DNA of 64,000 nt, taken from NCBI RefSeq assembly GCF_001426745.1, contig NZ_LMFI01000015.1, positions 94,835 through 158,834 of the forward strand, given 5' to 3'. The stretch's first letter is position 1. Each line of letters begins with the position of its first letter. Under the pieces are notes generated by a model that worked only from the letters and a program-made list of their open reading frames with translations, searched no databases and had not been told where the DNA came from. Positions 52,213-61,336 of this stretch are shown here, piece after piece. This stretch comes from Nocardioides sp. Root140. Lineage in GTDB: Bacteria > Actinomycetota > Actinomycetes > Propionibacteriales > Nocardioidaceae. The position numbers and the translations under genes were made by a program.

Positions 52213-53139
52213 TCAGTTGGCGATGTTCTCCACGCCGGTCGTGTCGAGCTCGGCAACCGAGTACGCCGCGTAGGTCTGGTACGGCGAGCGCCCCTCGAAG
52301 TGCGAGCCGAGCTGCACGGCCAGCTCCTCGGCCGAGAAGACCCCGGAGGATGCGGTGAACTTCTTCTCGACCTTGGGCGAGTCCATCAGCGCGACCATGT
52401 CGCCGTACACCACGAAGACCTGGCCGTTGATCTCCGCGGACGCGGGGGAGGCCAGGTAGGAGACCAGCGTCGCGACGCGCTCGGGCGCGAGGATGTCGAG
52501 AGTGCGCTCGCTGTCGGGGTCACCGGCGAAAACGTGCGCCGTCATGTCGGTGCGGGCGCGCGGGGCGATCGCGTTCGCGGTCACGCCGTACCGGGAGAGG
52601 CCTTGGCTGGCGGAGAGGGTCAGCGCCACGATCCCCGCCTTGGCAGCGGAGTAGTTCGGCTGCCCGGCCGAACCGAACAGGAACGCCTCGGAGGTGGTGT
52701 TGACCAGGCGCCCGTAGATCGGACCACCAGCGGCCTTCGAGGCGGCGCGCCAGTGGACAGCGGCTGCGCGGGAGAGCGAGGCGTGGCCCTTCAGGTGCAC
52801 ACGGATCACGTCGTCCCACGCGTCCTCGGTCAGGTTGAAGATCATCGAGTCGCGCAGTACACCGGCGTTGTTGACCACGATGTCGAGGGAGCCGAACGTG
52901 TCGACCGCCGCCTCGACGAGCCGGTCGCCGAGCGCCCAGTCGCCCACGTCGCCGCGGACGGCGAGTGCCTCGCCACCGGCCTCCTTGATCTCCGCGACGA
53001 CGGCGTCGCCGGCCTCGCTGTAGTCGTTGACCACGACGCGGGCACCGGCCGCGGCCAGCGACAGTGCCTCGGCACGGCCGAGTCCGCCGCCGGCTCCGGT
53101 GACGATCGCGGTGCGTCCGGCCAGGCTGGTCTCGCTCAT
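52213..53139 (-). CDS. hsd4A: Hsd4A-like 3-hydroxyacyl-CoA/17beta-hydroxysteroid dehydrogenase
   Basis: A 308-residue SDR of the HSD17B4 N-domain type. TGAGGGLGRAEALSLA, VVVNDYSEAGDA, LRDSMIFNLTEDAWDDVI and RLVNTTSEAFLFG followed by the catalytic YSAAK match Hsd4A, the side-chain 3-hydroxyacyl-CoA dehydrogenase of steroid catabolism in mycobacteria. GAAGGAG precedes ATG 53139. It is divergent from a FadA5-like thiolase, which would use its product. A palindrome centred 51 bp upstream of an inferred TACTTT promoter serves this gene. Confidence 0.85.
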   Translation of the reverse strand: MSETSLAGRTAIVTGAGGGLGRAEALSLAAAGARVVVNDYSEAGDAVVAEIKEAGGEALAVRGDVGDWALGDRLVEAAVDTFGSLDIVVNNAGVLRDSMIFNLTEDAWDDVIRVHLKGHASLSRAAAVHWRAASKAAGGPIYGRLVNTTSEAFLFGSAGQPNYSAAKAGIVALTLSASQGLSRYGVTANAIAPRARTDMTAHVFAGDPDSERTLDILAPERVATLVSYLASPASAEINGQVFVVYGDMVALMDSPKVEKKFTASSGVFSAEELAVQLGSHFEGRSPYQTYAAYSVAELDTTGVENIAN

Positions 53140-53267
53140 GTTGCTCCTTCGACTCGGTGCGGATCCGACGCGTCTCGTGCCGCGTCGACGCCGGCCCGGC
53201 CACAGGTGGCTCGGGACAGCGGGTGCGGCGAAAGTACGTCGTACGTCGGCAGCGCTGCCCGGACGAG

Positions 53268-53282
53268 TCCCGGTCAGTGGAG
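53268..53282. promoter_or_regulatory. Regulon palindrome upstream of hsd4A-like gene
   Basis: TCCCGGTCAGTGGAG, centre 53275. On the minus strand TACTTT (53231-53236) gives a start near 53224, 51 bp from the centre, for the Hsd4A-like gene. Confidence 0.6.
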
Positions 53283-53307
53283 CCGACGGGGCCGCGACAC
53301 GGATCAC

Positions 53308-53322
53308 GCCCGGTGAGTGGGA
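53308..53322. promoter_or_regulatory. Regulon palindrome upstream of fadA5-like gene
   Basis: GCCCGGTGAGTGGGA, 40 bp (about four helical turns) from the previous site. It presumably serves the rightward thiolase gene, although no clear -10 was found at the usual distance. Confidence 0.55.
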
Positions 53323-53390
53323 CGCCGGACGCCGCCAGACCCCGCGAACGGGCGACCCTGCTGGGACAGTCCGACACAGGAGGAACAGTC

Positions 53391-54566
53391 ATGCCCGAAG
53401 CAGTGATCGTCGAGGCCATCCGCACACCGGTAGGCCGTCGCAACGGATGGCTCTCCGGCCTGCACCCGACCGAGATCCTGGGTGCCGCCCAGCGGGGCGT
53501 GATCGAGCGCGCGGGCATCGACCCGGCGTCCGTGGAGCAGGTCGTCGGCGGTTGCGTGACCCAGGCCGGCGCCCAGGCCAACAACGTGACCCGCAACTCC
53601 TGGCTGGTGGCGGGTCTGCCCCACACCACTGCCTGCACGAGCATCGACTGCGCCTGCGGCTCGTCCCAGCAGGCCGTGCACATGATCTCCGGACTGATCG
53701 CCTCGGGCCAGATCGACGCCGGCATCGGCTGTGGGGTCGAGGCGATGAGCCGGGTCTTCCTCGGCGCCGCCCTGGCTCCCGGCACCGGGATGCCGATCCC
53801 CGACGGGTTCGAGATCGACCTGCCCGACCAGTTCACCGCGGCCGAGCGGATCGCCCGGCACTACGGCATCACCCGTGCCGCCGCTGACGAGCTCGGCTTC
53901 ATCTCCCAACAGCGTGCTGCCGTCGCCTGGGCAGAGGGTCGCTTCGACGACGTGCTGCTGCCGCTGACCGCGCCGGTGATGGAGAAGCAGGAGGACGGCA
54001 CCCTGCGCGCCACGGGCCAGACCATGGAGGTGACCCGCGACCAGGGCCTGCGCGAGACCACGCTCGAGAAGCTGGCCACGCTCTCGCCGGTCGTCCCCGA
54101 CGGCATCCACACGGCCGGCAACTCCTCACAGATCAGCGACGGCGCGGCCGCCGTACTGCTGATGAGCCGGGAGCGCGCCGAGGCCGAGGGCCTGCGCCCG
54201 CGCGCCCGCATCGTCGCCTCCGGCATGATCGGGTCGGACCCGCACTTCCACCTCGACGGGCCGATCGCGGCCACCCACCACGTGCTCGACAAGGCCGGCA
54301 TGAAGCTCGGCGACATCGACCTGGTCGAGATCAACGAGGCGTTCGCCTCCGTCGTGCTCTCGTGGGCCAAGGAGCACAAGGCCGACATGGACAAGGTCAA
54401 CGTCAACGGCGGCGCCATCGCGCTCGGCCACGCCGTCGGCTCCACCGGCGCCCGCCTGCTCACCCAGGCCCTGGCCGAGCTCGAGCGCTCCGACAAGTCC
54501 ACCGCGCTGGTCACGATGTGCGCCGGCGGAGCGCACGCGACCGCCACGATCATCGAGCGGATCTGA
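53391..54566 (+). CDS. fadA5: Steroid side-chain thiolase, FadA5-like
   Basis: A 391-residue thiolase. RNGWLSGLHPTEILGA, VVGGCVTQAGAQANN and SIDCACGSSQQ (catalytic Cys89) are near-signature stretches of FadA5, which thiolytically removes acetyl-CoA from the steroid side chain. NEAFAS and GHAVGSTGAR follow, the latter with alanine instead of proline, and CAGGAH gives the second cysteine. GGAGGAA precedes the ATG. The next gene, a FadE34-like dehydrogenase, starts two bases after the stop. Confidence 0.88.
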   Translation: MPEAVIVEAIRTPVGRRNGWLSGLHPTEILGAAQRGVIERAGIDPASVEQVVGGCVTQAGAQANNVTRNSWLVAGLPHTTACTSIDCACGSSQQAVHMISGLIASGQIDAGIGCGVEAMSRVFLGAALAPGTGMPIPDGFEIDLPDQFTAAERIARHYGITRAAADELGFISQQRAAVAWAEGRFDDVLLPLTAPVMEKQEDGTLRATGQTMEVTRDQGLRETTLEKLATLSPVVPDGIHTAGNSSQISDGAAAVLLMSRERAEAEGLRPRARIVASGMIGSDPHFHLDGPIAATHHVLDKAGMKLGDIDLVEINEAFASVVLSWAKEHKADMDKVNVNGGAIALGHAVGSTGARLLTQALAELERSDKSTALVTMCAGGAHATATIIERI

Positions 54567-54568
54567 CT

Positions 54569-56713
54569 GTGGGCAGCATCGGGCTCGACGAAGACCTGAC
54601 CGCGCTGGCCGAGTCGGTGCGGGGGCTGCTGAGCCGCCACGTCACCGAGGACGCCGTGCGCGCCGCCGTCGAGCAGAAGGACGAACAACTCCCCGGGTGG
54701 TGGCCGCAGGCGGCGGCACAGGGCCTGTTCGGGCTGCACCTTCCCGAGGAGGTGGGCGGCGCCGGGTTCGGCCTCCCCGAGGTGGCCGTGGTCGCCGAGG
54801 AGCTCGGCCGGGTGCTGGCACCCGGCCCGTTCCTGCCGACCGTGCTGGCCTCCGCCGTGCTCCACGCCGGCGGTCACGAGCAGCACCTGCCCGGGCTCGC
54901 CGACGGTACGACGACGGGTGCGGTCGACCTCTCGCGCGACGGCCTGGTCGGAACGCAGACCCCTGACGGCTTGCGGGTTTCCGGGACCAGTGGCGTGGTC
55001 ATGGGCGGGCAGCTGGCCGACGTGTTCGTGCTTCCGGTACAGGTCTCGGGCGCGACCCGTTGGATCGTCGTGACGAGGTCTTCGGGACAGGTCACCTCGC
55101 AGCCCAGCCACGACCTGCTGCGCCGCTTCGCCACCGTCACCGTCGACGACCTCCACGTGTCGAAGGCCGACGTGCTCGACCTCGACCCACAGCGGCCCCT
55201 CGACCTGGCCGCCGTACTCCTCGCCGCGGAGTCGGCCGGCATCGCCGACTGGGCGACCGCGACGGCGGCGGAGTACGCCACCACCCGTGAGCAGTTCGGC
55301 CAGCCGATCGCGAAGTTCCAGGCGGTCAAGCACCGGGTCGCCCGGATGCTGGTGCGCACCGAGCAGGGCCGGGCCTGTGCCTGGGACGCGGCACGCGCAC
55401 AGACGGGTGCCTCGTCCGACGAGGCCTCGCTGGCCGCCGCGATCGCCGGTGCCACGACCGTCCCCGGCGCCTCCGTCGTCGTGAAGGACCTGATCAACAC
55501 CCTCGGTGGCATCGGCTACACGTGGGAGCACCTGGCCGGCTTCGCCCTGCGCCGGACCGGCTCGACCTCGATCCTGCTCGGCTCGAAGGCTGTCTGGGAG
55601 CAACGCGTGGCCCGCCTCGCGCTGGCCGGCGTACGACGCCCGCTCGGCCTCGACCTCCCGCCCGAGGCGGAGGCGATCCGCGCAACGATCGGCGCCGAGC
55701 TCGACACCGTCACCGACGAGAATCCTCAAGCCAGGTTGGCAGAACTCGGCTACACCGCACCGCACTTCCCGGCTCCGTGGGGCAAGGACGCCGACCCGGT
55801 CACCCAGGTGGTGATCGCCGAGGAGCTCACCGAGCGTGGCCTCGAGCCGCACGACATGATCATCGGCAACTGGGCCGTCCCGACGCTGCTCGCGCACGGC
55901 GACTCCGCCATCCAGGACCGTCTCGTGCCGCCGTCCCTGCGCGGCGACATCGAGTGGTGCCAGATGTTCTCCGAGCCCGGTGCCGGGTCGGACCTGGCCG
56001 CGCTCAGCACGCGCGCGGAGAAGATCGAGGGCGGTTGGCGGATCAACGGCCAGAAGGTCTGGACCTCGGGAGCACGCAGCTCCGACTTCGCGATCCTGCT
56101 GGCCCGCACCGACAAGGACGTGCCCAAGCACAAGGGCCTGTCCTACTTCGTGCTCGACATGACCACGCCCGGCATCGACATCCGACCGCTGCGTGAGCTG
56201 ACCGGGGGATCGCACTTCAACGAGGTGTTCCTCGACGACGTGTTCATCCCCGACGAGATGCTCGTCGGCCGGCCGGGTGACGGCTGGAAGCTGGCGATCA
56301 CCACGCTGGCCAACGAGCGGGTCCACATGACCTCGAACTCGGCCACCGGCACCGCCGAGCTGCTCTTCGAGCACGTCGACCGCGAGGACCCGCTGCAGGT
56401 CGCCGTCCTCGGGCGCCTGATCGCCGACGCACAGTCGGGCGGGCTGCTCGGCCTGCGCCAGACGATCAGGTCGGTGTCGGGGCTCCAGCCCGGTGCCGAG
56501 TCGAGCCTGGCCAAGCTGGTCACGGCGGAGAACATCCAGGACACCTGGCAAACGCTGATGGAGTTCCAGGGCGGGGCCTCGCTCGTCGTCGACCCGGAGG
56601 AGCGGACCGCCACCTGGTGGTTCCTCAGCAGCCGGGCACTGACCATCGCCGGCGGCACGACCGACGTACAGCTCAACATCATCGGTGAGCGGATTCTCCG
56701 CCTTCCCCGCTGA
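54569..56713 (+). CDS. fadE34: Fused two-module acyl-CoA dehydrogenase, FadE34/ChsE3-like
   Basis: A 714-residue protein with two acyl-CoA dehydrogenase modules in one chain: residues 1 to about 350 form a ChsE1-type half (REQFGQPIAKFQAVKH, NTLGGIGYTWEH), and about 370-714 a FAD-binding half (CQMFSEPGAGSDLA, KVWTSGA, AGGTTDVQLNIIGERIL). This is the architecture and length of FadE34 (ChsE3), a fused heterodimer acting on early steroid or bile-acid side-chain CoA esters. GTG 54569 follows the thiolase stop by two bases, implying coupling. Confidence 0.87.
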   Translation: MGSIGLDEDLTALAESVRGLLSRHVTEDAVRAAVEQKDEQLPGWWPQAAAQGLFGLHLPEEVGGAGFGLPEVAVVAEELGRVLAPGPFLPTVLASAVLHAGGHEQHLPGLADGTTTGAVDLSRDGLVGTQTPDGLRVSGTSGVVMGGQLADVFVLPVQVSGATRWIVVTRSSGQVTSQPSHDLLRRFATVTVDDLHVSKADVLDLDPQRPLDLAAVLLAAESAGIADWATATAAEYATTREQFGQPIAKFQAVKHRVARMLVRTEQGRACAWDAARAQTGASSDEASLAAAIAGATTVPGASVVVKDLINTLGGIGYTWEHLAGFALRRTGSTSILLGSKAVWEQRVARLALAGVRRPLGLDLPPEAEAIRATIGAELDTVTDENPQARLAELGYTAPHFPAPWGKDADPVTQVVIAEELTERGLEPHDMIIGNWAVPTLLAHGDSAIQDRLVPPSLRGDIEWCQMFSEPGAGSDLAALSTRAEKIEGGWRINGQKVWTSGARSSDFAILLARTDKDVPKHKGLSYFVLDMTTPGIDIRPLRELTGGSHFNEVFLDDVFIPDEMLVGRPGDGWKLAITTLANERVHMTSNSATGTAELLFEHVDREDPLQVAVLGRLIADAQSGGLLGLRQTIRSVSGLQPGAESSLAKLVTAENIQDTWQTLMEFQGGASLVVDPEERTATWWFLSSRALTIAGGTTDVQLNIIGERILRLPR

Positions 56714-56735
56714 CCTCCTCCGGAAGGAAGACGAC

Positions 56736-57398
56736 ATGACCGAAGAGACTGCCCAGCGACCCCTGGTGGTGAAGGGCGAGACCCGGCGACTCGAGGTGCT
56801 GACCGCGGCGCCCAACAACGACGGCGTCGACAAGGCGGTCGTCGCCGCACGACGTGTCATCGAGACGCTGCTGCACGCCGGCGACCGGACCTCGGCCGAG
56901 ATGGGCGCGATCGCGTCCCAGCTCAACGCCGTCGCCGACCACCTGGACGAACACGTCGGTCCGATCGACGAACGCCTGGTCGACATGTGGGCCGGTGAGG
57001 GCGTCAGTCGCCACGACCCGATCACCGGACCGGAGAACGCGATCGCCCCGCCCCTGGCGCTGGCGGGTCGCGACGACGGCTCGATCGGGGGAGTGGTCAC
57101 CTTGGGTCTGCCCTACCAGGGCCCGCCGGGCCACGTGCACGGTGGAGTCTCCTCGATGCTGCTCGACCACGTGCTCGGCGTCGCCAATGCCTGGGCCGGC
57201 GACTCGGGGATGACGAAGGTGCTGACCCTGACCTACCACCGGCCGACACCGCTGTTCCGCGAGCTCGCCATTACCGGCCGTCAGACGAAGGTCGAGGGAC
57301 GCAAGATCTGGACCACCGGCGAGATCACCGTCGACGGAGAGCTGTGCGTCTCGGCCGAGGCGCTCTTCATCAACGCCCAGGTCGCCCGCCCCCACTGA
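56736..57398 (+). CDS. PaaI-like hotdog-fold thioesterase
   Basis: A 220-residue protein with a helical N-terminal half and a C-terminal hotdog domain bearing GHVHGGVSSMLLDHVLG (HGG motif). It has the same layout as the thioesterase at 14758, so the two are probably paralogues. GGAAGGAAG precedes the ATG. It ends the fadA5-fadE34 operon. Hydrolysis of a stalled CoA intermediate is a likely role. Confidence 0.8.
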   Translation: MTEETAQRPLVVKGETRRLEVLTAAPNNDGVDKAVVAARRVIETLLHAGDRTSAEMGAIASQLNAVADHLDEHVGPIDERLVDMWAGEGVSRHDPITGPENAIAPPLALAGRDDGSIGGVVTLGLPYQGPPGHVHGGVSSMLLDHVLGVANAWAGDSGMTKVLTLTYHRPTPLFRELAITGRQTKVEGRKIWTTGEITVDGELCVSAEALFINAQVARPH

Positions 57399-57490
57399 AA
57401 CAGATACTCCCTGACGTTCCGGTCCCTCTGTGAGGGGCCGAAACGTCAGGGAGTATCTGTTATTGAGGACCGAAACGTCAGGGAGTATCT
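57399..57490. terminator. Terminator with one left arm and two right arms
   Basis: A left arm (57399-57424) can pair with a right arm at 57435-57461 or with a second copy ending at 57490. The two right arms share 21 identical bases (57438-57458 and 57470-57490), 32 bp apart. The element lies between converging genes; its last base is the first base of the leftward ligase stop codon. Confidence 0.8.
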
Positions 57491-59124
57491 CAGTTGGGGG
57501 CGAGGACGGCGGAGCGCTTGACCTTGCCGGTCGCGTTGCGGGCCAGGGGCACCGACGTCAGCCGCCAGTGCGCGGGCACCTTGTAGTAGGCCAGCTCCCG
57601 CTTCAGGAACGCGGTCAGGTCGTCGACCGACGGCTCCGTCTCACCGTGCACGACGACCACGGCCACCTCCTGGCCGAGGTCCTCGTGGGCCACGCCGTAC
57701 ACCAGGCACTCGACGACGTCGGGGTGCTCGGTCAGCACGTTCTCGACCTCCACCGGGTAGACGTTCTCGCCGCCGCGGATGATCAGGTCCGAGCGCCGCG
57801 AGCTGAGCCGCAGCCGGCCCTGCTCGTCGATCTCACCGAGGTCTCCGGTGTGCAGCCAACGGTCCTCGCGGATGGTGTCGGAGGTGGCCTCGTCGTTGCG
57901 CCAGTAGCCGACCATGTTGTAGCAGCTGCGCACGCACACCTCGCCCTCCACACCGGGGCCGAGCGCGTTGCCCAACGGGTCGCGGATCTCGAGCTGGACG
58001 CCGTACGTCGCCCGGCCGACGGTTCCCGGCACCTCGGCCTGGTCGGCCGGTGTGGCCGCGGAGACGCCGGTGCAGGTCTCCGTCAGTCCGTAGCTGTCGA
58101 CCAGCGCGGTGGCGAAGGGCAGGTTCTCGCGGAGCCGCTGCTTCAACGCCAGCGACGACGGTGCCGAGGCCAGCGAGAACGAGGTCAGCGAGCTCAGGTC
58201 GAACTTGTCGGCGATGTCGGCGTCCAGCATCCGCGAGGCCATCGTCGGCACGGCGCCCCAGTTGGTGACCCGCTCCTTCTCGATCAGCGCGTAGATGCGC
58301 TCGACGTCGAAGGCGCCGAGGTGCAGCACGACCTTGGAGCCGGTGGCCAGCCGCGGGAGGGCCAGGTTGTGCAGGCTGGCGATGTGGAACAGCGGGGAGA
58401 CCAGCAGGTAGGCGCGGTCCCGCGGGTCGGTGGGGTCGCCGAAAGCGGCGAGCAGAGCGTCGTTCATCCGGTGGTACTCCACGACCGCGAGCAGGTTGCG
58501 GTGCGAGTGGGTGGCGCCCTTGGGGTGGCCGGAGGTCCCGGAGGTGAAGATCAGCACCGCCGGGTCGTCCTCGGCGACGTCGGCCGAGGGGAGTGGTGCG
58601 TCCGGGTGGGCCGCGCGCAACGTGGGGACGTCGTCCTCGACGGTCAGCACCGGCAGCCCGTGCTGCTTGAGCGCGTCGATGCGCTTGGCGTCGGCGATGG
58701 CCAGCACGGGCTCGGTCAGGCCGAGGCCGTGCTCCACCTCGCGGTCGGACCACCAGGCGTTGAACGCGACCGCCACCGCGCCCAGGGACACGACCGCCCA
58801 GAAGCTCTCGATCCACTCGATCGTGTTGGCGGCGGAGATGACGACCCGGTCGCCCTTCTTCACGCCGTACTCGTCGGTGAGGGCCTTGGCCAGGGAGGAG
58901 ACCCGGGACGCGTGCTCGGCGAAGGTGACCCGCTCGTCCGCGGTGGCGACGTAGGTGCGGTCGCCGTACTGCACCGAGTCAGCGAGGACCTCGTGGAGGG
59001 CGCGTGCCCGGTTGCGGTAGACCGGCATCCGGGTGCCCAGGACGTCGTCCTCGACCATCTCGAAGGGCCCACCGGGGCCGACGAGTCGGGCGTAGGCGGC
59101 CATCGGGTCGTGAGTGGTCGTCAT
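57490..59124 (-). CDS. Acyl-CoA synthetase (class I adenylate-forming)
   Basis: A 544-residue ANL ligase with P-loop TSGTSGHPKG at 194-203, SYGLTET near 345 and the catalytic lysine of RNATGK at 534. It is a clear paralogue of the ligase at 16235-17848. ATG 59124 is chosen (AGGAG about ten bases upstream); ATG 59142 is an alternative. The leftward promoter may share the exact-consensus palindrome at 59218-59232 with the divergent SDR gene. It probably activates a steroid side-chain or ring-remnant acid. Confidence 0.86.
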   Translation of the reverse strand: MTTTHDPMAAYARLVGPGGPFEMVEDDVLGTRMPVYRNRARALHEVLADSVQYGDRTYVATADERVTFAEHASRVSSLAKALTDEYGVKKGDRVVISAANTIEWIESFWAVVSLGAVAVAFNAWWSDREVEHGLGLTEPVLAIADAKRIDALKQHGLPVLTVEDDVPTLRAAHPDAPLPSADVAEDDPAVLIFTSGTSGHPKGATHSHRNLLAVVEYHRMNDALLAAFGDPTDPRDRAYLLVSPLFHIASLHNLALPRLATGSKVVLHLGAFDVERIYALIEKERVTNWGAVPTMASRMLDADIADKFDLSSLTSFSLASAPSSLALKQRLRENLPFATALVDSYGLTETCTGVSAATPADQAEVPGTVGRATYGVQLEIRDPLGNALGPGVEGEVCVRSCYNMVGYWRNDEATSDTIREDRWLHTGDLGEIDEQGRLRLSSRRSDLIIRGGENVYPVEVENVLTEHPDVVECLVYGVAHEDLGQEVAVVVVHGETEPSVDDLTAFLKRELAYYKVPAHWRLTSVPLARNATGKVKRSAVLAPN

Positions 59125-59217
59125 CGGGCTGGAGCTCCTCATGTGTCTGTACGTCGGACGGCGTACTCCGCCGGTCCGTCCAGTCTGCGGAGCCGTGACC
59201 GCCGCCACGCGGGTGCC

Positions 59218-59232
59218 TCCCGGTGACCGGGA
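59218..59232. promoter_or_regulatory. Exact-consensus regulon palindrome
   Basis: TCCCGGTGACCGGGA, a complete dyad around one central base. The centre (59225) is 50 bp from the SDR ATG at 59275. On the left strand a CAGACT hexamer (59182-59187) gives a start near 59175, again 50 bp away, for the ligase. Confidence 0.75.
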
Positions 59233-59274
59233 CGGGTCCCCACCCGGACGTGTTCCGCGGCGAAGCATGTTGCC

Positions 59275-60036
59275 ATGAAGAGTCTTGCAGGACATGTCGC
59301 GCTGGTCACCGGATCCGGACAGGGAGTGGGTCGCGGCATCGCCGTCGCACTCGCCGAACGAGGCGCCGACGTCGCCGTCGTGGGCCGCACCCTGGCCAAG
59401 CTGGAGGACTCCTGCGCGGAGCTGGCCGGCCTCGGCGTCACCGCGCGGCCCTACGAGTTCGACGTCACCGACCACGACGGCATCCCTGGCCTGGTCGACC
59501 GGGTGGTCGGCGACCTGGGGCGCCTGGACGTCCTGGTCAACAACGCCTACGTCGGCGCCTACGGGCCCCTGCTCGGGATGAGCCGTGACGACTTCGAACG
59601 AGGATTCCGGAGCGGCCCGTTCGCGGCCTTCGAGTTCATGAAGGCCGCGCACCCCCACCTCGTGGCGCAGGGCGGCGGCTCGATCGTCAACCTGGTCACC
59701 TCGGCGATGGTGCGCTGGGACCCCACGACGTACGGCGCCTACGCGGCCGCGAAGACGGCCCTGCGGTCGCTGACCCGCACCGTGGCGGTCGAGTGGGGGC
59801 CCGACAACATCCGGGTCAACTCGATCGCCCCGCACGCACTGTCGCCGGGCCTGGCCGGGTGGGCCGAACGCAACCCGGAGGAGGCCGAGGCGTTCGTCGC
59901 CTCGATCCCGCTGCGGAGGATCGGCGATCCCGTGGCCGACATCGGGCGGGCGGTGGCCGCCCTGGTCAGCCCCGAGCTGCAGTACCTCTCCGGGGCCACC
60001 ATCCCGCTCGACGGGGCCCAGGCGTTCTTCGGCTGA
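59275..60036 (+). CDS. SDR-family oxidoreductase
   Basis: A 253-residue short-chain dehydrogenase with TGSGQGVGRG, VNNAYVG, the VTS serine and catalytic YAAAK. No ribosome site precedes ATG 59275, and an exact-consensus regulon palindrome is centred 50 bp upstream, so the transcript may be leaderless. It is divergent from a CoA ligase and followed by an old-yellow-enzyme reductase with its own site. A role in steroid or acyl-CoA oxidation is inferred. Confidence 0.84.
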   Translation: MKSLAGHVALVTGSGQGVGRGIAVALAERGADVAVVGRTLAKLEDSCAELAGLGVTARPYEFDVTDHDGIPGLVDRVVGDLGRLDVLVNNAYVGAYGPLLGMSRDDFERGFRSGPFAAFEFMKAAHPHLVAQGGGSIVNLVTSAMVRWDPTTYGAYAAAKTALRSLTRTVAVEWGPDNIRVNSIAPHALSPGLAGWAERNPEEAEAFVASIPLRRIGDPVADIGRAVAALVSPELQYLSGATIPLDGAQAFFG

Positions 60037-60039
60037 CGG

Positions 60040-60054
60040 TTCCGGTCAGTGGGA
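60040..60054. promoter_or_regulatory. Regulon palindrome upstream of old-yellow-enzyme gene
   Basis: TTCCGGTCAGTGGGA, centre 60047, 51 bp from the leaderless ATG at 60098. TAGCGT at 60085-60090 is the -10. The site starts four bases after the stop of the preceding SDR. Confidence 0.7.
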
Positions 60055-60097
60055 GAGCGGAACGCCGGCCCGACGGCGCCGTCCTAGCGTGCGGAGC

Positions 60098-61336
60098 ATG
60101 ACGACCTCCACCCCCGTGCCCGACGTGCTGTCGCCGGCCACCCTCGGCCCGCTGACCCTGCGCAACCGGGTGATCAAGGCGGCCACCTACGAAGGCCTCA
60201 GCCACAAGTCTCTGGTCACCCAGGACCTCGTCGACTTCCACGTCGGCTACGCCAAGGGCGGGGTCGGGATGACCACGGTGGCCTACTGCGCCGTGGCGAA
60301 GGAGGGGCGGACCGACCGTCACCAGATCTACTGGACCGACGAGTCGCTGCCCGGACTGCGGGCACTGACCGACGCCGTGCACGCCGAAGGAGCCGCCGTC
60401 TCGGCCCAGATCGGCCACGGCGGTCCGGTGGCCAGCCCCAAGGGCAACGGCCTGCCTGCGCTGTCCCCGAGCCGGCACTTCCACAAGACCTCGTTGAGCT
60501 TCGCCCAGGAGATCGGCGTCCACGACATCCAGCGTGTGGTCCGCCAGCACGCCGAGGCGGCCCGCCGGGCCGTGCGCGTCGGGTTCGACGCGGTCGAGGT
60601 GCACCTCGGCCACAACTACCTGGCCTCTTCGTTCCTCAGCCCGAAGGTCAACCACCGCACCGACTCCTACGGTGGCTCCCTGGAGAACCGGGCCCGGTTC
60701 GCCCGCGAGATCATGCGCGCCGTCCGTGACGAGGTGGGCAGCGAGATCGCGATCCTCGCCAAGATGAACATGGACGACGGCGTGCCCGGCGGCTTCTGGC
60801 TCGACGAGGCGCTCCCGGTCGCCCAGTGGCTCGAGCAGGACGGCACCGTCGACGCGCTGGAGATGACCGCGGGCAGCTCCCTGCTCAACCCCATGTACCT
60901 CTTCAAGGGCGACGCCCCGCTCGAGGACTTCGCAGCGGTCATGCCCCAGCCGATCAAGCTCGGCGTGAAGCTGGTCGGCAAGCGGCTGCTGCACAGCTAC
61001 CCCTACACCGACGGCTACCTCCTCGAGGACGCCATGCAGATCCGCGACGCGGTCAAGCTGCCGATGATCCTTCTCGGCGGGGTCACCGACAAGGCGATGA
61101 TGGACAAGGCGATGGCCTCCGGCTTCGAGTACGTCGCGATGGCGCGTGCCCTGCTGCGTGAGCCCGACCTGATCAACCGCATCGCCGCCGACCGGGACAC
61201 CGCCTCCCTGTGCATCCACTGCAACAAGTGCATGCCCACCAACTTCACCGGAACCCGGTGCGTCCTGGTCGACCGGAGCACCACCCGCTCCGCGAGCTGG
61301 GGCAAGCCGGAGGGCTACGTCGGGGCGGTCCGATGA
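60098..61336 (+). CDS. Old-yellow-enzyme family NADH:flavin oxidoreductase
   Basis: A 412-residue FMN TIM-barrel reductase: RNRVIKAATYEGL near the N-terminus, the QIGHGG strand, the LGHNYLASSFLSP active-site region with NHRTDSYGGSLENRARF, and the FMN phosphate loop LGGVTDKAM. The C-terminus carries SLCIHCNKCMPTNF plus a later Cys, reminiscent of the Fe-S site of dienoyl-CoA reductases, but the second FAD/NAD domain is missing. It probably reduces an enone or dienoyl-CoA. TAGCGT seven bases before ATG 60098 suggests a leaderless transcript. Confidence 0.82.
   Translation: MTTSTPVPDVLSPATLGPLTLRNRVIKAATYEGLSHKSLVTQDLVDFHVGYAKGGVGMTTVAYCAVAKEGRTDRHQIYWTDESLPGLRALTDAVHAEGAAVSAQIGHGGPVASPKGNGLPALSPSRHFHKTSLSFAQEIGVHDIQRVVRQHAEAARRAVRVGFDAVEVHLGHNYLASSFLSPKVNHRTDSYGGSLENRARFAREIMRAVRDEVGSEIAILAKMNMDDGVPGGFWLDEALPVAQWLEQDGTVDALEMTAGSSLLNPMYLFKGDAPLEDFAAVMPQPIKLGVKLVGKRLLHSYPYTDGYLLEDAMQIRDAVKLPMILLGGVTDKAMMDKAMASGFEYVAMARALLREPDLINRIAADRDTASLCIHCNKCMPTNFTGTRCVLVDRSTTRSASWGKPEGYVGAVR

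Noticed and set aside
53861..57100. A 1079-codon leftward frame
   Set aside because: It is antisense to the FadA5- and FadE34-like genes and the thioesterase, has low-complexity composition and no domain; long antisense frames are common in GC-rich DNA.
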